Assembly: GCA_947095585.1 (NCBI GenBank)
Contig: OX352762.1
Coordinates: 13,619,969 to 13,683,968 of the forward strand
DNA from: Nephrocerus scutellatus
Taxonomy: Eukaryota > Arthropoda > Insecta > Diptera > Pipunculidae
Direction of reading: 5' to 3'
DNA: 64,000 bases
The notes under the pieces are model-generated. The model was not told where the DNA came from and searched no databases. It saw nothing but the letters and a program-made list of their open reading frames with translations. Made by a program: the position numbers and the translations under genes. Shown in pieces: positions 1-8,700 of this stretch. Every line of letters begins with the position of its first letter. Position 1 is the stretch's first letter.

Positions 1-973
1 AATTGCCTGTTAGACGTCCGTAACAGATGTGGAGCCGATATCGGTCAAGAGCGAGATCACCATCTTATGTTAGCTTTTATTTGCCTTCGCACTGCATCCG
101 TCAACAGCAACCGCTCTAGCTTGCTCAACATTACCAGGTTCAATACCGATAGGCTAAGGGAACACGAAGTGAGTGAGGCTTTTGACAGCTTAAATTGAGA
201 TGCTATCAGGATGGCCCTGCACAAGCTACATACGAAGAAAATAAATGTCACGTCTTTTCCGAGAAATTTGAAGTCCAAAGTGGAGTACGTCAGAGGTGCA
301 TAATATCACCGCTGTTATTCGTGGTGGTCATCAGCGATGTACTCCATGCAGTACTGACGGTAGGGAACATTGGAATTCGATGGACTATGCAGTGTGGTTT
401 CGGCTGATCGCGGTGCCACCGAGTTCAATGTGTGCAGCAAAATCGGGAAATCAAGGGCTGCGTTCGGAATGTTATCGAAAGTCTGGAGAAGCAATGATTT
501 GAGCTTAAGAACTAAGCTTCCACTGTTCCGCTCCAACGTCGAATCAGTACTGTTGTATGGGTGTAGTACTTGGAAGGTGGATACCACTACCACGCGCAAG
601 CTGCAATCTTTGGTAAACAAATGCCTACGTATCATCTTGAGGATCTTCGGCCCCAATCGTATACCCAACAACGAACTTCATCGGATAATGGGCCAAGAAC
701 CTATAGACGTTATTGTGCGAAGGAAAAAGTGGCAGTGGATTAGACACACACTATGGCGTGACGATAACTCCATTGTGAAATATGCCATGCAGTGGAACCC
801 ACTCACCCAGGCAGGACGCCCTAGGAGAACGTGGCGCTGGACGGTTAGGGAGGAAGCAGGCTCCTTGCGAATGAGCGCGTTGTGGAAAGCATAACGAAAT
901 GGCACGTAGGCGTTGTTGACGCCCTTTGTCTCTCGAGGGGTAAAAGGAAATGGTCGATTTGGTTGGATGATGA
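1..973 (+). mobile_element. Family A LINE fragment (RTE-like), internally deleted
   Basis: Remnant of a non-LTR retrotransposon encoding endonuclease and reverse transcriptase. Positions 1-195 read in one frame as the end of the endonuclease domain plus linker (GADIG, then DHHLMLAF) and stop at TGA. Positions 195-407 carry an RT block (SGVRQ followed by SPLLFVVVISDVLH). Positions 428-894 carry the C-terminal region (SVLLYGCSTWKV, RKKWQWIRHTLW), and after a frame change the usual end VDALCLSRG at about 930-960. The palm with the YADD motif is missing between the second and third blocks, and the fingers between the first and second, so two internal deletions have occurred. It ends near a short GATGATGATT at 966-975, like the GATGAT tails of RTE-type elements. 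Clade name is inferred from motifs; pseudogene status is clear. Confidence 0.75.
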
Positions 974-975
974 TT

Positions 976-1435
976 GCCATTCAGTTGACACCCACCTGAC
1001 TTTGTGGTAGGTCTTATGCTCAAACATGGTGTCTTCTATGACAAGGTGGTTGGTATTGCAGAAATCAACATCTTTCACCATTGCCATTTCGTTCGCCAAG
1101 CACGGCCCAATCACATGTCTCAGTCCTTCATTGTCGTTGCCTTCCTTGGCATTCAAGTCCCCCATCACGATGACGATATCTCCGTTCGGTGTTGTGTTGT
1201 AAACAGCGCTTAGCTGATTGTCGAAGTTATCCTCTTCATCTTCAGTCGAGGGATTTGTTGGAGCGTAACACTGTAGGATCGTGATGCGTCGTATTCTAGT
1301 CCGAAATCTGGCCGATGAGATCCTATCACCATGTGGGTGCCAAGAAATTTGGCCTCTGCGTGCTGTTCGCGTTAGCAGCAGACCTACTCAAGATTTACGC
1401 GGACTGCCGGTGGGTTTGCCGGAGTAGAGTAACAC
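976..1435 (-). mobile_element. Family A LINE endonuclease fragment, opposite orientation
   Basis: On the minus strand this reads as an AP-endonuclease-type domain of a LINE: SWHPHGDRI, then ITILQCYAPTN, then IVIVMGDLNAKEGNDNEG, ending NQIDHFLL near 980. GDLNAK is the metal-binding and catalytic core motif of these endonucleases. It abuts the 3' end of the plus-strand copy at about 974, so two copies of one family meet in opposite directions. Neither the N-terminus beyond about 1435 nor any RT follows. Dead fragment. Confidence 0.7.
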
Positions 1436-1924
1436 AGTGTTACACGTTTGGGATTGGTATTATCCCGCATCGAACTATCTTAGTTCACTTACTCACAGTA
1501 TGTCAAAAATATATCGAAGAAACTCACGTCCCAGCTGAAGAAATCTGGTCCTTCACTACCTTCATCAAGGAGCGTCCTCATATTTCAGAAATAAATCTTA
1601 GCCCGGGTACAATAGCCAAAGTCGTCATTATTCGATCATCACTTATCCGAGGCGTTGTGTCTGTTTCAGTAGCGGGCATTTTTCGGTACCGCAGGGAGCT
1701 AACCCACGTTACCTAGACTTGAAACACTCGACCTTTCGCACTTGCAATTTTAGCCTACATATATAAGGATTTATACACATAGTTGCCCGGGGACCACCAC
1801 TAGAAGTTAAAGTAAGCACTACATCACGAACTTGATTGTTGCGCTACTGGCTCAAGCCAAGTTTTGAGCAGTTAGTAGTTTCCCGAACAGTCGCAATACA
1901 GATCCACAAACTGTAACTGCCTCC
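1436..1924. other. No recognisable gene
   Basis: The plus strand is open from 1315 to 1716, but its first part is antisense to the endonuclease fragment and the rest matches no family I recognise. Nothing else is supported here. Confidence 0.5.
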
Positions 1925-2030
1925 CACAAATGGATGGGACCTACAATTTAATGCCATATCCGAAAGGCGAGTTGAGAAGCTTAATTGACAATTATGAATT
2001 TCGGACGTTTGTCAGCGACATTCGTGAGAG
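1925..2030 (+). repeat. Dispersed repeat, copy 1
   Basis: About 105 bp beginning CACAAATGGATGGGACCTAC and running through ATTTAATGCC, TCCGAA, TTGAGAA, CGTTTGTCA and GAGAG. The same ordered blocks recur at 22733-22845 with scattered substitutions and small indels. Two copies 20 kb apart mark an interspersed repeat family, possibly a SINE or LINE tail. No coding potential seen. Confidence 0.65.
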
Positions 2031-3071
2031 CTAAGGCCGTAAAAATAATAATTGTTGTTTCTTGGATTCAAACCTCGTACCTCCTGCTCAGTAGTCGAAC
2101 GCCTTTTAAAATACATTAATACTTATTGTTATTTTCTTAAAAAAGAAAGATGAAAAAATAAATCTTCCAGCTGAGTTGAGAAACGCCATTCGGGCGTCAC
2201 AAATGAAAAACCATTTACATATGTGTGTTAATCATTTCACATAACGTGAATCTTGTACTTATTATATATATACATATTTGTACTCCTTTCTAGCTTTACG
2301 AACAATTCAAATTTCTTTACCATTCGAGTCCTTTCAAACTTAGATTAATTTTTAACATTACGTATACCTACATTGTTTTTTTTTTATATATTTACTCAAT
2401 TGGCAAAGTTCACGGAGGGTCACGTGACGATCAACAAATGATGGCAATAATGGCAACATGAATTACATATAAAAATGTTAGCGCACACGTCTAGTTTGTT
2501 TGCCCCCGTATTTGCATCCTCTTGGGAAATCACAATCACTGGTACTGAGTTCATCTCATGGGAGACGAAATAGTAACTGCCTTCAGAGCAGAGTGCTAAA
2601 AAAATTTAAAACATTTTTCATAGAATACGTTATAGAGTGCTGGAAAAATAATTTACCTGTTACATTATTTATAACAAAAAATGCCCGCTGAAGCATAGTG
2701 CTCCAATAGAGCTTTGTTGTTCAATGTTATTGATGGCAACCAGCACTTTAACCCTTAAGTAGACGGGTGGTTAGAAAATCAGACAAGCGGACGGTTCAAG
2801 CCTGTAGTAAGGCCTATACTTGATGTACGTAAAAAACAATCTTTTTGTAAGGATTTTGATTGTTTTTCAGAATAATGTCAATTTCAGGTTAGATTTTTTT
2901 TTTATTTAACATACAATTTTTAATTTTTTTTTAATTTTAAATTAAAACATAAAAATATCTTAGAATTTTTAATAATAAACATATATGAAAATCAAAATTT
3001 TCATGTAAATTCTCCAATCACCAAAATTGAATTCCACTATAAATGCTGAAAAATAAAAACACATGCGAAGC
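2031..3071. other. AT-rich DNA without a recognised gene
   Basis: Strongly AT-rich, with T and A runs around 2890-2960. The frame at 2500-2691 (63 codons) has no recognisable motif. This is the DNA into which the provirus inserted. Confidence 0.5.
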
Positions 3072-3075
3072 ATTA
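3072..3075. repeat. Target-site duplication ATTA, left copy
   Basis: ATTA directly precedes the 5' LTR and ATTA at 12675-12678 directly follows the 3' LTR. A 4-bp duplication is usual for Ty3/gypsy integrases and confirms that both element ends are original. Confidence 0.9.
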
Positions 3076-3172
3076 TGTTGTGACCACACACAACTCCTTA
3101 GACATGTGCTACGCACATTTCATAATATCCTTCCTTTCCCAAACATGTGCTATGCACATTTCCTATTTTTTC

Positions 3173-3202
3173 TAATGTTACATTATCCATAATGTAACAT
3201 TA
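3173..3202 (+). promoter_or_regulatory. Perfect 13-bp inverted repeat in the LTR
   Basis: TAATGTTACATTA (3173-3185) and its exact complement TAATGTAACATTA (3190-3202) flank TCCA. It could form a DNA or RNA hairpin or be a dimeric protein binding site. It is repeated in the 3' LTR at 12209-12238. Confidence 0.8.
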
Positions 3203-3240
3203 CCCATTTTTCCAATAACCCAAATCCATTATCCTAAATC

Positions 3241-3364
3241 CGACGACCCACCGCGGCGTCTACAATTCCTATTATTCTAAATCCGACGACCCACCGCGGC
3301 GTCTTCAATCTATCCTTTTTTTCCCAAATCCTAAATCGGATACCGACGACCCACCGCGGCGTCT
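3241..3364 (+). repeat. Three copies of a 21-bp GC-rich LTR motif
   Basis: The core GACGACCCACCGCGGCGTC, preceded by C and followed by T, occurs identically at 3241-3261, 3284-3304 and 3344-3364 in an otherwise AT-rich LTR. Spacings are 43 and 60 bp. Each core has GACG/CGTC ends and a central CCGCGG palindrome. Repeated perfect motifs in U3 suggest binding sites for a host factor (inference). The 3' LTR holds the same three. Confidence 0.75.
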
Positions 3365-3440
3365 ACATTTTCTATTGTCAATTGCATTCTCGCATTCGCT
3401 TGTTCGTACAACGACTGCGAGAATGGTGATGCGTAAACAT

Positions 3441-3472
3441 GCAGGTCAACAGAACGGTTCAGTTTGACCTGC
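3441..3472 (+). promoter_or_regulatory. LTR hairpin containing an initiator-like TCAGTT
   Basis: GCAGGTCAA (3441-3449) pairs with TTGACCTGC (3464-3472), and the loop nearly continues the pairing (GAAC with GTTC). TCAGTT at 3459-3464 fits the insect initiator consensus, used by TATA-less gypsy-type promoters. If used, transcription would start at about A3461. A competing TATATAA lies at 3584-3590 and an ATTAAA at 3573-3578, so the U3/R border is not settled. Confidence 0.45.
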
Positions 3473-3640
3473 ACTAAAAAATCAAGTCAAAGGCATGGAG
3501 GAAGAAATGGAACGATGGATGAGGCAGTCAATTTCAAACATCCGATTAGGCAAGTTGCCTAGCGGTCAGATCATTAAACACTTTATATAAACTAATCCAT
3601 CTGTGTTTTATTTTTCGATATATTACCACGACCCAACATT

Positions 3641-3659
3641 TGGTGGCAGCGGTGGGATT
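3641..3659 (+). other. Primer binding site, tRNA-Leu type
   Basis: TGGTGGCAGCGGTGGGATT begins two bases after the LTR. It is complementary to a tRNA 3' end finishing in TCCCACCGCTGCCA plus CCA, the usual terminus of a metazoan leucine tRNA. This primes minus-strand DNA synthesis. The tRNA assignment is from general knowledge of tRNA-Leu ends. Directly downstream, GGGATTACTAGG (3654-3665) can pair with CCTAGTATCCC (3677-3687), a hairpin overlapping the site. Confidence 0.75.
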
Positions 3660-3927
3660 ACTAGGTAAAGCATCTGCCTAGTATCCCGATTTTTTTTTTC
3701 TTTTTTTTAATGTTTTTAAACGCGAATTGTGATTAGTGAGACAACAAAATTAAATGTGTGATTGTGTCGTAGTAAAATTTTATAATCCGTGGTTTTTATA
3801 TATGCGTAATTAAAGCTGTTTTTAAATATGCAATGAGCTTTCCATAATTTCTCAACGTTCGAGATTATTTATAACTTTTCACGATGAATAATTTGTGCCG
3901 AATTTTTTTTGAATACAAAGAAAGCAC

Positions 3928-4203
3928 ATGGCAAATACCATGTTTTTCCATAACTACGGAAATCAGAATTACGAAGACAATACTACGCTAAATTCAACCA
4001 TGATTTGCGATCTACCAACCATAACCACATCCGACAAGCTAAAGCAAGCGAGACTGAACACCGATGCAGTAGCTACAGTAATAGCAACAACAATGGCCCG
4101 GAAATTCATCAATCAATATCATCAATTGTCATCAACATCATTACCAGCATCCAGCACATCACAGAGGGCAACATCCAACAACAACAAAAACATGAATTTG
4201 TAA
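3928..4203 (+). CDS. Leader open reading frame of the provirus (91 codons)
   Basis: An ATG-initiated frame in the roughly 1.1-kb leader between primer binding site and gag. It is rich in Thr, Ser and Asn, has no recognisable domain or zinc motif, and ends at a TAA overlapping a GTAAGA splice-donor-like site (4200-4205). Its last in-frame ATG (4192) lies eight bases before the donor. It may be a translated leader peptide, the first exon of the env mRNA, or merely an upstream ORF. Several other short upstream ATGs precede it. Confidence 0.35.
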   Translation: MANTMFFHNYGNQNYEDNTTLNSTMICDLPTITTSDKLKQARLNTDAVATVIATTMARKFINQYHQLSSTSLPASSTSQRATSNNNKNMNL

Positions 4204-4205
4204 GA
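4200..4205 (+). promoter_or_regulatory. Candidate 5' splice site for the env mRNA
   Basis: GTAAGA fits positions +1 to +6 of the donor consensus. The exon side would end at 4199, leaving two bases of an open codon. That phase matches the candidate acceptor at 9951, where the env frame needs two upstream bases. Another donor-like AG/GTAAAG lies at 3663-3669. Confidence 0.4.
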
Positions 4206-4751
4206 ATTCTATTTTCTTTTTTTTTCTTAAACTTTATGAATTTTTATTTAAAAAATATTTCAATCTTTATCTAATTTAAAATATATAAAAAGACAAATAA
4301 AATCTTATAAAAGATGAACTGAAGGAAGTCAAAGAAAAAAAAATTAAGAGTTTATTTCTATAGTAGTTAACCATTTCCTAACACATATCTTATGTGCTAA
4401 ATAAAAAAGTTCACTTATAAATATTTTTCTATCCATGTCCAAAACATATATTTCATGTAAAAAAAAAGTTTGAACACAATTAACCGAAACGATAACAAAA
4501 TCTTTACAAAAATTCAAATAAATATACATATAGAAATTTTTTAGTAAAACATAAGTATTCACGAATGAGGCAAACATAACAAAAGAGACTTTCCCTTATT
4601 CTAAACCCATCAAATCCAACCCCTTTTCTCCGAATTTTTTTTTATTTTATGGTAGTAATTGATTTCCGAAGTTCCGAGAGAAGACTCAAAGTTAATTGAC
4701 AATCCGATAGTAGTTAAAGCTCCCCAAGTATCTTTAGATAAGAAATTAAAA
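4204..4751 (+). other. Proviral leader, AT-rich, no gene
   Basis: Long T and A runs and no substantial open frame until the gag frame opens at 4659. Leaders of this kind hold splicing and packaging signals, but I cannot define one from sequence alone. Confidence 0.5.
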
Positions 4752-5729
4752 ATGACTACAAGTCGTTTTAACCCCTCACACGCCATCAAGCTAATTCCTG
4801 AGTTTGATGGATTAGCCAAAAACTTAGATCGATTCATTCAACTAGTTGACCTGCAGTCAAAAAAAGCGATTGACGATGCAGACAAATTAGAATTAGTTGA
4901 CATAGTGAAGTCAAAGTTAACTGGCAGAGCCTACAATGTTGTAATAAAATACAACGATTATAACGGATGGCCAGAACTTAAAGACGCACTAGTAAAAATT
5001 TTTAGAAAATGTCGATCGGTTCAGGTGATTCAGACAGAAATGTTTCAATTTAAGCAAGGCTACAGGGAAACAGTTGCTTCATACGCGGAAAGAGCCAATG
5101 CGTTGTGCGATGAATTAAACAACGCAAACGCAAACACTGAGGATGATTCATCCAATAAAGCAATCCGTTCGCTAAACAGCGCAATGATGCTGAATAGTTT
5201 TTGCAATGGTTTAAATCCACAAATAAAACTTCTTGTTAAAAGTGCACGATGTAAAGAGTTCGACGAAGCAGTCGAAATAGCGATGGAAGAAGAAAAACTT
5301 CTTGCATCCACAAGTAATCGGTACCAAAACCAAAATAACATGTACTGTAAACACTGCAAAACGAAAACTCACAATACCAGTGAATGCCGCACAATCAGAA
5401 ATTATAATTTCAGCCCCGGTGACGTTAGGTTTTTAAATAACACAAACCACAGACCAAATATACAAACCACGCAACCTTTTGTAAATAGGCCTACTCTAAA
5501 CTACACTCAACCATTAACAAATAGGTCTGGTGTAGATACAATCCGCAGTGACATAATTTGTAAGTACTGTAGAAACCAAGGTCACTCTATAGAACAATGC
5601 CGAAAAAGAGTTTTTAATAACAATAGGAACTCCGGTAACGAAAATAATTATTCGAATCAGGGAAACTCTCAGCGACCTGGCCCGACAAGCACTCGGAGTC
5701 AGGTAAAAGACATCAAACCTTGTGCGTAA
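4752..5729 (+). CDS. gag: Gag polyprotein with two CCHC zinc knuckles
   Basis: Encodes 325 residues from the first in-frame ATG. The frame is open upstream to 4659 without an ATG, and a TAA at 4656 blocks further extension. Gag forms the particle core and binds genomic RNA. The N-terminal half has the capsid-like run seen in gypsy-group Gags (IPEFDGLAKNLDRFI, then KSKLTGRAYNVV, then ETVASYAERANAL). Two CX2CX4HX4C knuckles start at residues 199 (CKHCKTKTHNTSEC) and 270 (CKYCRNQGHSIEQC), forming a nucleocapsid. As I recall, Drosophila errantivirus Gags mostly lack such knuckles. The tail is Asn-, Ser- and Gln-rich. The stop (5727-5729) sits exactly at the start of the hexamer repeat, and pol overlaps in the -1 frame. 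Confidence 0.92.
   Translation: MTTSRFNPSHAIKLIPEFDGLAKNLDRFIQLVDLQSKKAIDDADKLELVDIVKSKLTGRAYNVVIKYNDYNGWPELKDALVKIFRKCRSVQVIQTEMFQFKQGYRETVASYAERANALCDELNNANANTEDDSSNKAIRSLNSAMMLNSFCNGLNPQIKLLVKSARCKEFDEAVEIAMEEEKLLASTSNRYQNQNNMYCKHCKTKTHNTSECRTIRNYNFSPGDVRFLNNTNHRPNIQTTQPFVNRPTLNYTQPLTNRSGVDTIRSDIICKYCRNQGHSIEQCRKRVFNNNRNSGNENNYSNQGNSQRPGPTSTRSQVKDIKPCA
5660..5704 (+). promoter_or_regulatory. Predicted -1 ribosomal frameshift site
   Basis: In the gag frame the bases read G GGA AAC (5660-5666), which fits the canonical X XXY YYZ slippery pattern and equals a heptamer known from other viral frameshift sites. The pol frame is open from 5648 and gag stops at 5727, so the site lies inside the 82-nt overlap. 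After an 8-nt spacer a hairpin can form: 5675-5680 with 5699-5704 (one G-U pair), a small internal loop, then 5682-5685 with 5693-5696 around a 7-nt loop. Spacer and direction are as expected for -1 frameshifting. Confidence 0.8.
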
Positions 5730-8700
5730 ATCAAAATCAAAATCAAAATCAAAATCAAAATCAAAATCAAAATCAAAATCAAAATCAAAATCAAAATCAA
5801 AATCAAAATCAATATCAAAATCAAAATCAAAATCAAAATCAAAATCAAAATCAAAATCAAAATCAAAATCAAAATCAAAATCAAAATCAAAATCAAAATC
5901 AAAATCAAAATCAAAATCAAAATCAAAATCAAAATCAAAATCAAAATCAAAATCAAAATCAAAATCAAAATCAAAATCAAAATCAAAATCAAAATCAAAA
6001 TCAAAATCAAAATCAAAATCAAAATCAAAATCAAAATCAAAATCAAAATCAAAATCAAAATCAAAATCAAAATCAAAATCAAAATCAAAATCAAAATCAA
6101 AATCAAAATCAAAATCAAAATCAAAATCAAAATCAAAATCAAAATCAAAATCAAAATCAAAATCAAAATCAAAATCAAAATCAAAATCAAAATCAAAATC
6201 AAAATCAAAATCAAAATCAAAATCAAAATCAAAATCAAAATCAAAATCAAAATCAAAATCAAAATCAAAATCAAAATCAAAATCAAAATCAAAATCAAAA
6301 TCAAAATCAAAATCAAAATCAAAATCAAAATCGAAAAACGAATTCTCAAAATCAAATTCAAATCGAGCTGTCTCAAAAATATAAATCCGATAGTTTAAAT
6401 CGAACTATTCCACATGCAAAGTCTGAGAAAGTTCCTGGCCATAGAATGCCTAACAGAGACTCAAATCCGGAAAAAGTCCGAAAGCAAACAATAAAACAAA
6501 ATATTCTGCTAAATGAACACCACCATCAAAATCGAAGCCAAAGCCAAATCCGAAGGCTACATCAATTTCTAACCAGAAGTCTAGATACTGAATCAAGTTC
6601 AGCTAAACAAATAGCCAATATCTCATCTATAAACAGAGCATCTACTTTTAAAAGCGAGATAAAAATAAAGTCTCAGGAATCAAAGGCTAAATCTAATATT
6701 ATGCTGCTCGATACGGGGGCAAGCCTTAGTTTAATAAAACTCGGAACATTAAAACTAAATGCCGAGGTAAACTTAAAAAATGTTATTGAACTGACAGGTA
6801 TAGGCAAAACGTCTACGTCAACGCTAGGTACAATACTACTAAACATCGAAATTACACCAGGTCAACATCTCAAACATCCTTTTCACATAGTACCACAAAA
6901 CTTCCCTATTACGCAAGATGGAATCATAGGTGAAGATTTTTTTAGAAAATTTAATGCGATAGTGGATTACAATGACAATATATTTGTATACCACTACAAA
7001 AACAGACAATTTACAGTAGACTTCAGCAACGAATGGAAGACCTTAACAATTCCAGCTAGAACTGAAAAGTGGGTAAAATATGGACCAGTAAAAGAGAAAA
7101 TGGAACAAATATATTTTTCTCAGGAAATAGCTCCACGCGTGTATTCGGCATCAACGATAACAGCACCCAAAGACGGTTACGTATTCATATCCATTTTAAA
7201 TACCAACAACGAAGATGTTAGTATAAAAAACTTAAGCCTTAAATCTGAAAACATGGACCATTACACAGTGTATAACCTAAACTCGATATCAACCGACCAA
7301 GTAGTCGAAGAAAGATTAGAAAAACTTAAAACAGAATTAAATCTTATTCACTTAAATCTAGAAGAAAAGCAATCCATAGAGGAAATCTGCAGAAATTTTA
7401 ATCACTTATTCTTTATTGAAGGCGACAAATTAAGTACCACATCAGGAATAAAGCATTCCATTAAGACAGAAAACACTGTTCCTGCAAACATACGCCCATA
7501 TCGCCTAGCAGAAATCCACAAACAGGAGATAAGAAAACAAGTTAATAAAATGCTTCAAGATGACGTAATTAGACCCAGTACTAGTCCGTGGAATGCGCCA
7601 CTTCTGGTAGTCCCCAAAAAAGGAGATCAAAAATGGAGAGTCGTAATAGACTACCGAAAATTAAATGAGGCTACAATTCCAGACGCATACCCAATCCCCA
7701 ATATCGAAGACATTCTTGGGCAACTTGGAGACTCCAAGTACTTTACTACGCTAGATCTGGTGGATGGTTTCCACCAAATCGAAATTACTGAAGAGGATAA
7801 AGAAAAAACAGCGTTTAGTACTACCAACGGTCATTTCGAGTTCAACAGAATGCCGTTTGGTTTACGAAATGCTCCGCCAACATTCCAGAGACTTATGAAC
7901 GTTGTTCTCTCTGGATTGCAAGGTTTTATGTGTTTAGTATATCTTGACGACATTGTGATTTACGGGAAAAATTTGCAAGATCACAACAAGAAGCTTATTG
8001 AAGTTTTTAAAGCTCTAGACAAATTCAATCTAAAAATCAAATTATCTAAATGCAAATTCCTTCAAACAGAAGTTATGTATTTAGGACACGTCATTACAGC
8101 AGACGGTGTTAAACCAGATCCCGATAAGATTGCAGCGATTAATAATATCGAAATTCCTAAAACCCAAAAACAAATAAAATCATTTCTAGGTCTGTCCGGG
8201 TATTACCGAAAATTTATTAAAAATTATTCACAAATTGCAAATCCGCTGAATAAACTTCTTCGTAAAGACGTACCTTTTAAGTGGGACGCTTTTTGTGACG
8301 AATCCTTTAGAAAACTAAAGAAGTCTATAGTTCAACCACCTATACTCATTTACCCAAATTTTGCAAAAACTTTTTATATCACTTCCGACGCTAGCAACGA
8401 AGCTATAGGCGCGGTATTATCCCAGCGAGATTCAAACGATAATGATCTACCAATAGCGTTTGCCAGTAGAATACTAAACAAGGCCGAAAAAAACTATTCT
8501 ACTATCGAGAAGGAAGCTCTTGCAGTAGTCTGGGCAGTCACACACTTTAGACCATACGTTTTCGGACGCCACTTTGAAGTCATTACCGACCATAAGCCAC
8601 TGGTATGGATGTTCAACCTGAAGGATCCTTCTTCGAGAATAATGCGCTGGCGCATAAAACTAGAGGAGTATGACTTCACGGTCTCGCATAAAGCGGGACA

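Larger units (their letters stand above)
3076..3638 (+). repeat. 5' LTR (563 bp)
   Basis: Begins TGTTGTGACC and ends CCCAACA, so the outermost five bases (TGTTG and CAACA) are inverted complements. It matches 12112-12674 base for base by eye, offset 9036. It contains several inverted repeats, three copies of a 21-bp GC-rich motif, an initiator-like TCAGTT and an ATTAAA. It would supply the promoter in the 5' copy and the polyadenylation site in the 3' copy. Confidence 0.96.

Noticed and set aside
1315..1716. A 133-codon plus-strand frame as a gene
   Set aside because: Its first part is antisense to a LINE endonuclease and the rest has no motif.
5699..6376. A 225-codon minus-strand frame encoding alternating Leu-Ile
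   Set aside because: It is only the complement of the hexamer repeat.
5722..6384. A 220-codon plus-strand frame encoding alternating Ser-Lys
   Set aside because: It is the third frame of the hexamer repeat, with no start context; mentioned only as a property of the repeat.
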